Positions 1 through 10,869 of a DNA stretch of 64,000 nucleotides are shown here, piece by piece. The position numbers were made by a program, and so were the translations under genes. The stretch spans positions 125,976,796 to 126,040,795 of the forward strand of contig CM053142.1 of assembly GCA_028571685.1 (NCBI GenBank), written 5' to 3'. How positions within the stretch are numbered: position 1 is the first letter of the stretch; each line of letters begins with the position of its first letter. The stretch is from Heterohyrax brucei. Taxonomy: Eukaryota; Chordata; Mammalia; Hyracoidea; Procaviidae. The notes beneath the pieces are model-generated. The model searched no databases. It was not told the DNA's origin and saw only the letters and a program-made list of their open reading frames with translations.

Positions 1-615
1 CTCAGCCGACTAAGCTGGCATCCAGCCCAAGCTGCCCTTCTTGCGATGAATCAGAAGAGTCTGTGGTGCAGCTTAGGGAAGAGAGGATGGAGGGGCACTG
101 GTGCCCTCAGTCAGTAGCTAGACTCTCAAGATCTAGCTATCCCAAGCACAGTGTCCCTGCAATGCTATACACTGTTTACTTAATCGCTGCAGTTCAGCAT
201 AATAGCCAGCTCATGCTCAGTCCCTGCCTCCTCGATTAACAAAGAAAGCATCAGTACCTGCAGTCCTCCCAAACAGTGAGTCAGCAGAAGCAGGACTCGG
301 TATACCATTGCCTCGTCTTTGAGAAAGGTAGTTTCCCCTTTACTGGTGCCTAGTCCCATCTGACAACTGTATGCCAGATCCTAACTCTTCCAGGATGTCC
401 ACACTGCTCCGTTCAGTTATCATTCCAGGCCTTAGTTCTCAGAGAGAATCAAGGTGATGTGTGTCTAGTCCACCATCTATGCCCAACCCCTGTTTTTTTT
501 TTTTAATGTACCTTGATTTTAAGTTTCATTTTAAAAAATTATTTTCAAAACAGAATAGAAAATCTGTTTTATTATTTATTCACTTAACTTAATAGTGGTT
601 GTAAGAAGTCACAAA
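1..615. other. Intronic DNA, no feature recognised
   Basis: No coding frame, splice-flanked exon or clear repeat. There is a short T run near 491-505 and an AT-rich end. Possibly old degraded repeat. Confidence 0.5.
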
Positions 616-820
616 GAAGGAGTTGCCTGTTGGCAGAGTAGTGAAGCATGCAGCTGCTAATGGAAAGGTTGGCAGTTCTGATTTGCCCAGTGACTTCTCA
701 GAAGAAAGACCTGGCAATCTGCTTTTATAAATTATAGCCAAGAGACCCTATGGGGCAGTTCTTTTTTGCCACTTGGGGTTGGTCACTGTGAGATGGAATC
801 AGCTTGACAATACCCATAAA
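616..820 (+). repeat. AfroSINE (long form)
   Basis: tRNA-derived afrotherian SINE in forward orientation: 'gcagctgctaatggaaaggttggcag' tRNA region, then the longer body ('ggcaatctgcttttataaattatagcc'), 'ccctatggggcagttc', and an RTE-like tail ending 'ggaatcagcttgacaa'. Diverged copy. Confidence 0.85.
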
Positions 821-884
821 CAAGATTGCAAAAGTAAGATATAAATCCTTAATTGTTCATCCAAAGGGGATTGCATATTCTGTT

Positions 885-1416
885 CTTGTTGTTGTTAGGT
901 GCCATCAAGCTGGTTCCAACTTATAGCAATAGAACAAAACACTGCCCAATCCTGTACCGTTTACACAGTTGGTTGTATGTTTGAACTCATAGTCACAGCC
1001 ACTGGGTTGATCTGTCTCACTGAAGTTCTTCTTCTTTTTCGCCGACTCTCTACTTTACCAAGAATTATACTCCTCTGCAGAGTCCGATAATGTGTCCAAA
1101 GTACATGAGGCAAATGAAGTCTTTGCCTTCCTCACTTCTAAGGAACACTCTGGCTGTACTTCTTCAAAGACAGATTTGTTCCTTCTTTTGGCAGTCTACG
1201 GTCTATTCAGTATTCCTTAACAACACTGTAATTCAAAGACTCCAATTCTTTGGTCTTCCTTATTCATGGTCCAGCTCTCATATGTTGGAAACACCTTGGC
1301 TTGGGTCAGGTGGACCTTGTTGACCTTGGTTCTCAGAGTTAACATCTTTGTTTGTCAACACTTTGAAGTGATTTTTTACAAGATAGCTGCCCAGTGGAAT
1401 GCATTTTTTGTTTCTT
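885..1416 (-). mobile_element. RTE/BovB-type LINE, 3' part (first half of a split copy)
   Basis: The reverse strand carries the 3' terminus of an afrotherian RTE LINE. It opens on the plus strand with gttgttgttaggtgcc, the complement of the (AAC)n-ending RTE tail, and runs through the C-terminal region of the polyprotein. The copy stops at an L1 insertion, and the same element resumes at 3153. Reading frames are broken throughout. Confidence 0.85.
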
Positions 1417-3152
1417 TTTTTTAAATTATTGAATGAATGAAAATGTACATTCCGATATAAATTTGCATGCTGACCTATATGCAGCTTCCACTGCTCTCCC
1501 TGCCCAGTGACAGCACACCCTTCCTCTCCACTCTATATATGTCCTATCCTCCCAAAAGTCTCCTATCCTTTCCTCTCCACCCACTCCCCTTACTGCAGTA
1601 AGAGGTCAGCAGGATGACATCCTATAGGTGCATAGAACCATGAAGTTCCCACAAGATATAGTCACTCAGCGTCATGGAGTCCAATCCACTGCTGTCCAAA
1701 AAGTTGTCCTTCGTTATGACTTATGGACAGTGGCAGCATCACGGCGAGGGGCCTTGCTCCCAGGGGAACCCCAAAGCCCCTGGACCATCAATTGCAGTCT
1801 TTTAGAGGCAATCTCAGGGTGCACCCCTATTCTTGTGTTGCAAGTAAGACTCAATTTTGTGAGCTCCATCATGGCTGTCACTGGTGGTGGCCAGGCACCG
1901 TCTGGTTCTTCAGGTTACGAGTTGATGTAGAGAACCCAGAAGAGTCACCCACTCACATGGGTCTCTCTTTCTTCTGGGTTCTCTTTACCCCATATTGTTC
2001 TTATCCTCGGTGATCATCCATTCCTGTTGAGCTGGGACCATTTGCTGTACCCTCAGATGGGAGATTGGCAACTTTTAAGATCCAGATGCCACTCACCTAT
2101 GTGGGGTGCAGAGAGTCCTTGTTAGCAAAATGCTAGCTGTGACAGTTGGCCTCGATTTCGCCTGAGAACATGGTCCCCAGCCCCCCACCCCAACTACTCT
2201 GTCCTTGCAATATTGGGTTAAAATGGGAGGAGTACTCAAATTGTGTTGAAGTACAGTTAATATTGATCTTCTTTCTAATGTGTGCTGTCACTGATTTCAC
2301 CCAACCAAGTTTCTGTTAACTATCTAATCTAAACCCTCCCTTTCACCCTCCCTCCCTCCCCACCCTTGCAGCTGTCAAAGAGTCTTTTCTTCTATGGATG
2401 AGTCTTTTTTTAAGTTCTTATAGTATGATTCTTTCTTTTTGCTGTTGTGGACTGCGCTGCGATGAACATTCGTGTGCATGTATCAGTTGGTGTGAATGGC
2501 CTTGATTCTGTAGGATATATTCCAATTAGTGGAATTACTGGGTCAAATGGTATATCTGTATCCAGTTTTTTAAGGGAGCACCAGATTGCTTTCCAAAGAG
2601 GTTACACCATTTTGCAGTCCCACCAGCAGTGTAGGATACTTTCAGTCTCCCCACAGCCTCTCCAGCATTGGTTGTTTTGCATTTTTTTGGATCATGGCCA
2701 CCCTTGTTGGGGTGAGATGGTATCTCATTGTGGTTTTGATTTGAATTTCTAAATTTAATAGTTAATGATCGTGAGCATGTCCGCATATGTTTTTTGGATG
2801 CCGAGATGTCTTCTTCAGAGAAGTGTCTGTCCATCTCCTTTGTCCATTGCTTAATTGGATGATTTATCTTTTTCTCATTGATATTTTATAGTACCTTATA
2901 GATTATGGAGATCAGGCATTGGTCTGACATATAGTTGTCAAGTATTTTTTCCCATTCTGTAGGTGGCCTTTTAATTCTATTAATAAAGTCTGTGGATGAA
3001 CAAAAGTGATTGATTCTTAGTAGTTCCCATTTATCTGTTTTCTGATGATTGTGGTTTGTTTGACAGGTTTTGAAGTCTGTCTACATTGTGTATTAAAACT
3101 TCCATTGTTGTTCCTACTTTTTCTTGGATGAGCTTTATTGTTTTAGATTTGA
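1417..3152 (-). mobile_element. L1 insertion, 5'-truncated, inside the RTE copy
   Basis: The complete L1 3' UTR (from 'gaatgaatgaaaatgtacattcc') is followed by the C-terminal part of ORF2 on the reverse strand; 2535-2834 (-) encodes the MDRHFSEEDI... segment. Flanks are 16-bp near-identical target duplications, gcattttttgtttctt at 1401-1416 and gcatttttgatttctt at 3153-3168. About 1.7 kb of an L1 unit of roughly 7 kb. Confidence 0.88.
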
Positions 3153-5215
3153 GCATTTTTGATTTCTTGATTGCAGCTTCCGTGGGCCATTGATTGTGTA
3201 TCCAAGTAGGGTGAAGTCCTTTACAACTTCAGTATTTTCTTTATTGTGTTTATCTACTGAAAGAAGAAATGTAGAGATAAAAATTACATTATATTTGCTT
3301 ACATGCTGTTATGGACATAGGACCTAAGGACATTTTCCAGTTGTAAACTCTGTAGTATCACCTGTTCTGTTCCAGTGACTGGCTCTTGGTCTATGTGCAG
3401 GTTCTGCTGCATAAGGACAGTTAAGTATTCTGAAATTCTCATGCTTCACAATGTTGTCCAGAGTTTGTCATTATTCACGCAATCAAATGCCTTTGTACAG
3501 TCCATAAAACAGTGGTAAACATCTTTCTGGTATTCTCTGCTTTCAACCAAGATCTGATATCCGCAGTGGTAGCCTTCATTCTATGTCCCTTTCTAAATCT
3601 GGCTGAAATTTCTAGCAACTCCTTCTCAATGTATTGCTGCTACTGCTTTTGAATTATCTTCAGCAAGTATTTACTTGCAAGTCATTTTGATGATACTATT
3701 TGATAATTTCCACATTCCATTGGATCACCTTTCTTTGCAGTTGGCACCTATACAGATCTCTGAGTACTTTTAGCATTGTTTTTTGCTAATTCCTTCAGTG
3801 CCACTGGGACTTCTTCAGCACCGTTTGTTCTTGACCATGTGCTACCCCTGGAATGGTTGAACATCAGCTGATTCTTTTTGGCACAGTGGTTCTGTGTATT
3901 CCTTCTGTCTTCTTGGTGCTTCCTATATTGTTAAACTTTTTTGTCTATAAAATCCTTCAGTATTGCAATTCTAGGCTTAAAATTTTTCTTCAGTTCTTTT
4001 CAGTTTGAGAAATGCTGAGTGTGTCCTTCCAGTTGGGTTGTCTAACTGCAGGCCTTTCACATTTCATTATGATAGTTTTTGTTTTCTGGGGCCACCCTTT
4101 GAAATCTTATGTTCTGCTCTTTTACTTCATCATTTCTTCATTTTACTTTAATGAATACTATGTTCAAGAGCAACTTTTAGAGTCTCTTCTGACATCCATT
4201 TCCATCTTTTCTTTCTGGTTTTTTAACAACCTTTTTCTTTCTTCATGCATGATATCCTTGAGGGTCTTTAGTGATTAGTGTTCAGTGCATCAAATGTATT
4301 CTTGAGATGGTCTACAGGTAGAATATACTCAAGGTTCTACTTTGGCTCTTATGGACTTGTTTTGGTTTTCTTCAGCTTCATCTTGAACTCACATATGACC
4401 AACTGATGGCCAGTTCCTCAATCTGCCCCACCTTGTTCCTACTGATGATATCGAGCTTCTCCATCATCTCTTTTCACAGATAGTTGATTGAGTCTTGTCT
4501 AGTCTAAGTAAATAGTTTTCATTTATGTTATTGAAAGACAGTATTTTCAATGAGTCATTGCTGTAACAAAATTTTTTCAGTAGATATCCAGCACCATTTC
4601 TGCCAGCAAGTCTGTACCTTCCAATTACTGGTCCTCTTTGTTTGCAACTCTTGCTTCCCAGTTACCAGTGATTATTAGGGCCCCTTGATAGCAGTTTTGA
4701 TCAATTCAGACTGCGGAAGTTGGTAAAAGTCTTCAATTTCTTCATCTTTGGCATTAGTGGTTGGTATGTAAATTTGAGTAATAGTTGTATTAATAAGTTG
4801 TCTTTGTAGACCTGTGGCTATTACTGTATTACTGACAGCATTGCTTTTTAGGATGGGTCTTGAAATATTCCATGTATTGATGCCTGCAATGCCTCTTCTC
4901 TTCAATTTAGCATTCCAGGCACAGTAGAGCATATGATTGTCTGACTTAAAGTAGCCAGTAGAAGTTCATTTCAGCTCACTGATGCCTAGGATATGTGTCT
5001 TCAGTGTTCATTTTCATTTTTAGCAACTTCCAATTTTTCTTCATTCATACTACTACATTTCATGTTCTGTTAATTAATGGATGTTTGCAGCTGTTTTTTC
5101 TCACTTTGAGTCATGCCATGTCAGCAAATGAAGGTCATGAAAGCTTTACTCCATCTGTATCATTGAGATTGACTCTACTTTGAGGAAGCAGCTCTTCCCC
5201 AGTTTTGCCCCTGTG
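3153..5215 (-). mobile_element. RTE/BovB-type LINE, RT and endonuclease part (second half of the split copy)
   Basis: Read on the reverse strand this continues the 885-1416 element into the reverse transcriptase ('...DCTKAFDCVN...' near 3460-3530) and further into the apurinic endonuclease region (4675-4932 (-) contains 'TTITQIYIPTTNAKDEE', an EN-domain motif). There are many stops and indels, so it is a fossil. With the L1 removed, about 2.6 kb of an element of about 3.2 kb remains; the 5' end is missing near 5210. Confidence 0.82.
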
Positions 5216-5494
5216 CTTTTTATGGTCACTGTTGTAAATGTATCTGTCACATAACTTTTGCCAGTTCAACATTTTACCAGCATAGAACTTATTAACAGCA
5301 ATTACATTAATAGGTTGTGCAACCCTGCCCTTAGTCAATGTAATTTTTCCATCAGCATTAGCCAGCTTTTCCCCGCTCTCTCATGCCCCTGCTAACTACT
5401 AATAAACTTTAAACTTTGGTCTCTGTACATTTGCCTTTCTTGTCTTTTAATGTAAATAAGATCATATAGCATTTATCCTTTTGTGATTGGCTTA

Positions 5495-5944
5495 TGTTTT
5501 AGTCATGTAGTTCTGCTATAACAGAAATACCATAGTAGGTTAAAAGTCCAAATTCATGATGTCATCCCCAGGGTAAGTCTTTCTCTCTTTGCTCTGGAGG
5601 TAAGATCCTTGTCATCAGTCTTCCCCTGGACTGGGAGCTTCTGATGCTCAGGGACCCCCCGGTCCTTTCAAGAGTACCTACTGTATTCCTGGCCCTGCTT
5701 CTTAGTGATATGTGCCCCCTAACTGTCTGCTTCTATTTCCCTTATATCCCAAAAGATTGCCTCAAGGCACAAAATAGTCTTACACATTGAGTCCTGTGCC
5801 ACCAACATACTACCCTCCTGTCCCCCCTCATTAACATCACAGAGGCAGAGCTTACAGCAAGGAGGGACATCAAATGGTACCTGGAATCATGGTCCAGCCA
5901 AATTGCTATACACATTTGGGATGGACATGATTCAATCCATGACA
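5495..5944 (-). mobile_element. MaLR-like solo LTR inside the old L1
   Basis: Plus-strand ends are tgttttagtc and caatccatgaca, the complements of the TGTCATGG...GACTAAAACA termini seen in the LTRs at 19094 and 50014. Contains 'gctataacagaaataccata'. It interrupts L1 sequence. The flanking 5-mers gctta and gcatt match only partly, so no firm target duplication. Confidence 0.65.
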
Positions 5945-6346
5945 GCATTCTTTTATTCAGAATCATGTCTTCAAGCCCCACTAAGTAGCATTCCACTATA
6001 TTTATGTGCCACATTTTACTTACCTGTTTATCTGTTGATGGGCATTTAGGTTCTTTCTACCTTTTGTCTACTGTGAAGAGTTTATAAATCTTCCCCCAGA
6101 GTGGGGCTTTTCAAGTCTTCTGGATATATACCCACGACTAGAATTAGTAGGCCATGTAATACTTCTGTTTTTAGTTTTTTTAGGAAATGCCACACTGTTT
6201 TCCACAATGACTGTATCAGTTTGCATTCCTACCAACAGTGAGTAAGGATTCCCATTATTTCCACATATCCTCACCAACATTTGTTTTCTAGTCTTGCTTT
6301 TTTTAAAAAAAATGTCTTGTGCATTCTAGTGGGAGTGAAATGGTAA

Positions 6347-6370
6347 AGGGTCTTCCAGTAAGGATGTCCT
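6347..6370 (+). repeat. Left terminal inverted repeat of the mariner relic
   Basis: Starts AGGGTCTTCCAGTAAGGATG and pairs with the complement of 7282-7305 with four mismatches. Confidence 0.78.
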
Positions 6371-6578
6371 ATTTTTGACAGCTCATGGCAGTGATATTTG
6401 TGAAGTTGTGGTGGCCACATTTACTATATTTTTTGATTAGTATTAACAAGTTGCTATGAAAAGTTACATGATTCCACAACACATAGAATTAAAGTTCGTT
6501 GCTCAAAATGGGTGTTGGCATTTTTTAGACATTCTGTGCATTACACAAAGCATATAATTATCCCACTGAGAGAACAGT

Positions 6579-7142
6579 TTGACACTGAATACAAAAAGAG
6601 TCAGTGGGTCTGCCAATCAGACAGGACCTGTGCATCAACGAATGACATTTTCCAGTGAAACCATTGCCACCATTCATCAGAGTGGACCGAGAATCCATAC
6701 CTGTCAATTTTTCGCTGAACACAAGACTTGGGCCTCTCACCAAACACAAGACTTGGGCTGTTCATGGACCACAATTTGGCGGGTTTTGCATCTAGACTTG
6801 AAGCTTTACCCTTACAAAATTGTTTGAACTTAAGAACTGAAGTCCAACCACCACAGATTGCACCGTACACTTGCTCACTGGGCTGTGGAGCAATTGGAAA
6901 TTGACTTTGCTTTTGGCCAAAAAATCATCTGCCAGCTATGAGGCCCAGTTTTGGATGAATCATTAACAAACAAAACTGTCACATTTGGAGCATTGAGATT
7001 CAATTGGAGATTCAGGAACATCCACTTCGTCCCCAAAAAGTTACTGTTTGGTGTAGACTGTGGTCCGGCAGAATCACACACTGGCCCTTATTTTTTCCAA
7101 GATGAACAAGGAGAGTCTGTGCCTGTCAATGGCAAAAGATAG
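6579..7142 (+). pseudogene. Mariner-type transposase relic
   Basis: Pieces in different frames match a Tc1/mariner transposase. An HTH/linker segment with 'TTIWRVL...LYPYKI' ends near 6827. A catalytic-core piece reading 'SASYEAQFWMN' near 6925-6960 corresponds to the family's SDEAHFxLN motif with the catalytic Asp apparently replaced by Tyr. 'NKQNCHIW' and 'KVTVWCRLWSG' follow near 6967-7071, and 'GPYFFQDEQGE..PVNG' at about 7084-7135 lies in a shifted frame. Several stops and at least two frameshifts make it non-functional. Homology is from recall of the family. Confidence 0.75.
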
Positions 7143-7281
7143 TGGCCCCATTTGAAAGGCACCACGGCAGCCGTTTACCCAAAGTTCTTTTCCACACATA
7201 GTACCATCAAAGGTACTTCAAAATAATAAAACAGTTAATACTGTATCATTTATAGAACTTGTTTTATTCACATTCAAAGAC

Positions 7282-7305
7282 AGAACATCCTTATTAGACG
7301 ACCCT
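7282..7305 (-). repeat. Right terminal inverted repeat of the mariner relic
   Basis: The reverse strand starts AGGGTCGTCTAATAAGGATG. Its outer part is repeated in tandem: ccttattagacgacc occurs at 7289-7303 and again at 7306-7320, so the right terminus is duplicated. Confidence 0.78.
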
Positions 7306-7866
7306 CCTTATTAGACGACCTGTTGTCTCACTGTAGTTTTGATTTGCATATCTGATGGCTAGTGCCACTGTCTTTTTATCTGTTTGGTGGCCATTTTAAT
7401 GTCCTCTTAGGTGAAATGTCTGTTCACGTCCTTTGCCCGTTTTATGATTGTGTTTACTGCTATTTTATTGTTAAGTTGTTGAAGTTTTATATATATTTTG
7501 GTTATTAGATTGTCATCCAGTATATGGTTTCCAGAGTTACTGTCCTGGTTGGTAGCTTGTCTTTTCACTCTTTTGATGGAGAAAAGGTTTTAACTTTCAA
7601 GAGGTCCCATTTATTTGTCTTTTATTTTATGTGCTTTTATTGTTATATTAGATGATATGTCATTGAAAGCTTATTCATGTAAGAATTTTAGAGTTTTAGT
7701 TCTGGTACTTAGATCCTTAATCCATTTAAATTTGTTTTTGTGCATGCTGTGAGGCTTGTACCCTGTTTCATTTTCCTGCATATGGAAATCCAGTTTTCCT
7801 GGCACCATTTATGGAGGAGAATCTTCTTTCCCTATTATACGAACTTAGCACTCTTGTCAAAAATCA

Positions 7867-8617
7867 GTTTACCACACCTAAAAGCGCATGTGTAGTCATC
7901 TACTGACTACTCTGACAGGGATCACAGTAGAGGATCCCAGACAGCTAGAGAAAAACATAGGACAAAGTTCTAACTCACAAAGAAAGACCAGATTGACTGG
8001 TATCACAGAGGCTGGAGAATCCCTGAAAATATGGTCCCCGGACACCCTTTTAACTCAGTATTAAGGACACTCCTAAGGTTAACCCTTCAACCAAAGATAA
8101 GACAGGCCCATAGAACAAACAGTACTACATATAGCTCGGCCATGTAAATGAGACTAAATGGGTACACCAGCCCAGAGACAAGGACAAGAAGGCAGGAAGG
8201 GTTAGCAGATGTAGCACTTAACCACGTATCGAAGTGTGAGTAATTGGCATTTTGTTAATATAAGCAACTGAAGAAGATAAGAGAGATTTTTAAGCAGGAA
8301 TGTGATATAATTAGCTTTTTTATTTTTTTGAAATCATTTTGAAGAGTAAATTGGAATGAGAAGACAGTGTTCTTGAACACCTGGTTAGGAAACTGTTGCA
8401 TTAATAGTCTGGGTGGTAATTTTTACTGTATCATGTGAGTAATAGAGAAGAGTTCCATACTTGTAATGAGGAGCCCTAGTTTGAGAAGAGGAGAGTGTTG
8501 ATCCGTTGCTGGGTTGGCAACCAGTGTCACAGAACAATATATGTATTAATTGATTAATGAGAAATTTGATTGCTCCCTAAACTTTCGTATAAAGCACAAT
8601 TAAAAAAAAAAAAAAAA
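7867..8617 (+). mobile_element. 5'-truncated L1 3' end with poly(A), inside the old L1
   Basis: A 3' UTR of an afrotherian L1 family ends in an A run at about 8601-8616. A related copy on the opposite strand at 33185-33520 supports the assignment. The old L1 resumes right after it ('gtgaccgtagatgtatggg'). Degenerate target duplications (aatcagtttacc and taacaggtgacc) flank it. It has been interrupted by a 270-bp patch at 8200-8469. Confidence 0.72.
8200..8469 (+). repeat. 270-bp direct duplication, copy 1 (acceptor)
   Basis: Matches 9656-9925 over 270 bp with six substitutions and no gaps (about 98 percent) by eye. It starts inside an AfroSINE fragment (ggttagcagatgtagcac) that has no SINE 3' part beside it here. 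It lies where the related L1 3' UTR copy at 33185-33520 has only about 40-50 unrelated bases. Confidence 0.93.
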
Positions 8618-9126
8618 CGTAACAGGTGACCGTAGATGTATGGGCTGATTTTCTTACTCTGAATTCTGTTTCTTTGGTCTGGATATCTATTGTTATAACA
8701 GTGCTACGCAGTTTTGTTTACTGTAGCTATAAAATGTATTTTAAAATCAGAAAGTGTGAGTCCTCCTACTTTGTCCTCTTTCAGTGTTGTTTAAACTTAC
8801 TTGGGACCTTTTGCCATTCCACATAAAATTGAGAGTTGATTTTTCTTTTTCTCTAAAGAACATTGTTGATATTTTGATTGGGATTATGTTGAATCTGTAG
8901 ATCACTTTGAGTAGGATTGACATCTAAGAATATTAAATATCCCAAACCATAAATATGGACCATCTTTCCTTTTTTTTTTTTTTTTAAGTCTTTTTAAATC
9001 TCTTTAAGCAATATTTTATAGTTTTCAACTTCCTGGTCAGATTTATTTCTAGGTATTTCATTTTCTTAAAAGCTATTTTAAGTGAAATTGTTTCACTAAT
9101 TTCTGTTTCAACTTTCTCATTGTTAG

Positions 9127-9372
9127 TGTGTGGTCCAGTCATATTTGAAGTGTCTTCCAACCTGAAGGGGCTTTCTTCTAGCACTGTATTAGGCAATGTT
9201 CTGCTATTCGTAAAGTATTTACTTGTGAAGTAGATCTCCAGATTCTTCTTTCTGGTCTGTCTTAGGCTGGAAGGTCTGCTGAAATCACTTTTACGTTGGT
9301 AACCCTGCTGGTATTTGAAATACTGGTAACACAGCTCCTGGCATCGCAGCAATATGCAAACCATCACAGTAT
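9127..9372 (-). mobile_element. RTE 5'-region fragment / non-autonomous RTE
   Basis: The reverse strand matches the first part of the repeats at 10870 and 50915: 'tttcaaataccagcagggttacc', 'cagcagaccttccagcctaagacag', 'caatgttctgctattcg' on the plus strand. The 3' part is absent. Confidence 0.7.
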
Positions 9373-9547
9373 AGGAAACTGAAAACTGACTTTCAGGCTA
9401 CCTCTTTTTTCCTTGATGAAAAGCCCACATTTGTTGCACAGGTGGTTGGACTTAGGAGTGTAGTCAGTGGCATGGTGAAGGTTGTGTAGTGGTGCACTAG
9501 TTATCTGAGGTCTAAAACAGGAGTTAAGGGGGTGGGGAGAAAACACC

Positions 9548-9682
9548 ACAAGTGCCATTGAGTCGATTCTGACTCACAGCAACTCTGTAGACAGAGTAGA
9601 ACTGCCCCATAGAGTTTCCAAGGAACATCTGGCAGATTTGAACTGCCAACCTTTTGGTTAGCAGATGTAGCACTTAACCACG
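9548..9682 (-). repeat. AfroSINE, 5' end truncated
   Basis: Plus-strand view 'gccattgagtcgattctgactcacagcaac...ccaaccttttggttagcagatgtagcacttaaccac'. The expected final 'taygccaccagggtttcc' is missing. Confidence 0.9.
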
Positions 9683-9925
9683 AATCGAAGTGTGAGTAAT
9701 TGGCATTTTGTTAATATAAGCAACTGAAGAAGATAAGAGAGATTTTTAAGCAGGAATATGATATAATTAGCTTTTCTATTTTTTTGAAATCATTTTGAAG
9801 AGTAAATTGGAATGAGAAGACAGTGTTCTTGAGCACCTGGTTAGGAAACTGTTGCATTAATAGTCTGGGTAGTAATTTTTACTGTATCATGTGAGTAATA
9901 GAGAAGAGTTCCATACTTATAATGA
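9656..9925 (+). repeat. 270-bp direct duplication, copy 2 (probable source)
   Basis: Here the duplicated block runs naturally out of the AfroSINE at 9548-9682 into flanking sequence, so this copy is likely ancestral. It contains no gene. Confidence 0.93.
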
Positions 9926-10463
9926 TGCTGTCTTCAAAAAGCTCTTTTCTGTACAGATTAGAAATGAATCTAATGTTTGCTTATTGTTTTTGTTTTTTAT
10001 GAAAAATCTGTCAGTAATTTAAAACCAGTAAATCACTGTTCAGTTCATTCTAATTAGATTTTTTTTAAAGCTTCTAATCCTTTGTCTGGCTCTTCAGCTT
10101 ACTGGAAAAAGAAAGATACTCTAACATTGATCCCAGAATTATTGGGCTTACAGTAACTACTGAGACATGAGTTTAGACTAGCTTCACGAACAAGGCAGTT
10201 GAAAAGTGACTGCAAGTCTTTAGGAGGTGTGTGTTGCTTCCTGATGTTCCCAGAGTCTTAGCCTCCACCCCTTGAAATATAAATAAAGTGTACTTACTAC
10301 TGTTAGTTGCAAGATAATGAATAACAATGTAGTAGGTAAGAAGAATTCATTTTTTGAAGTTTTGTCATAAAAAGAATGTTTAAGACATTGGGAATAGTTT
10401 GCTTCAGATAAAACCCAATTGCTATCTTCAGTAATTCAGAAGTTACCACATAGAGGATGACTG

Positions 10464-10795
10464 TCTTTGTTTCCTAGTGCTGCTGTAACAGAAATACCAC
10501 AAGTTTATGACTTTGAACAACAGAAATGTACTTGCTTATAGTTTGGGAAGCTGAAAGTCCAAATTCAGGGCAGTAGCTCTAGGGGAGGCTTTCTGTCTGT
10601 TGTCTCCAGGGGGCATCCTTGTCTCCATCAGTTTCTGTTGCACCAGCACTCCTCATTTCCTTGGTGGTCCACAGCTGTCTGCCTACTCTCTTCATTTTGT
10701 GCTTGCTTCTATGTCTAATCTGTTCTTTTTGTAATGCAAAAAGTGTGGGATTAAGAATTCCAACAGATAGTTTGTGGGACACAGTACAACCGAAA
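10464..10795 (-). mobile_element. MaLR-like LTR fragment
   Basis: 'tttcctagtgctgctgtaac' plus 'agaaataccacaagt' is the typical complement of a MaLR LTR 3' end, and 'gggacacagtacaacc' resembles the complement of its start. Degraded. Confidence 0.65.
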
Positions 10796-10869
10796 ACAAT
10801 GGCTTAAACTAATTTAGTCTCCAGGAATTAAGACCATTTGGTGGAAGTTAAGTGGAGACCACCGCCTGT

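Larger units (their letters stand above)
6347..7321 (+). mobile_element. Tc1/mariner-superfamily DNA transposon relic
   Basis: It interrupts the old L1 at the sequence normally reading gaaatggtatctcattg; L1 matches up to 'gaaatggta' and resumes at 'tctcactg'. Terminal inverted repeats are visible: 6347-6370 against the complement of 7282-7305 match at 20 of 24 positions (AGGGTC.TC.A.TAAGGATG core). A broken transposase lies between them. The insertion point contains TA, as expected for this superfamily. I cannot name the family without a library search. Confidence 0.8.
5420..9126 (-). mobile_element. Old L1 fragment (-) in four pieces
   Basis: Pieces at about 5420-5494, 5945-6346, 7322-7866 and 8620-9126 are consecutive parts of one mammalian-type L1 ORF2 C-terminal region on the reverse strand. 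Examples are 'tgttgatgggcatttaggtt', 'ggatatatacccacgac' and 'ctcactgtagttttgatttgc'. The breaks coincide with an LTR, a Tc1/mariner element and an L1 3' end. High divergence makes this the oldest layer here. Confidence 0.82.

Noticed and set aside
8984..9367. 127-residue minus-strand frame
   Set aside because: Runs across the junction of an RTE fragment and old L1 sequence; no coherent protein.
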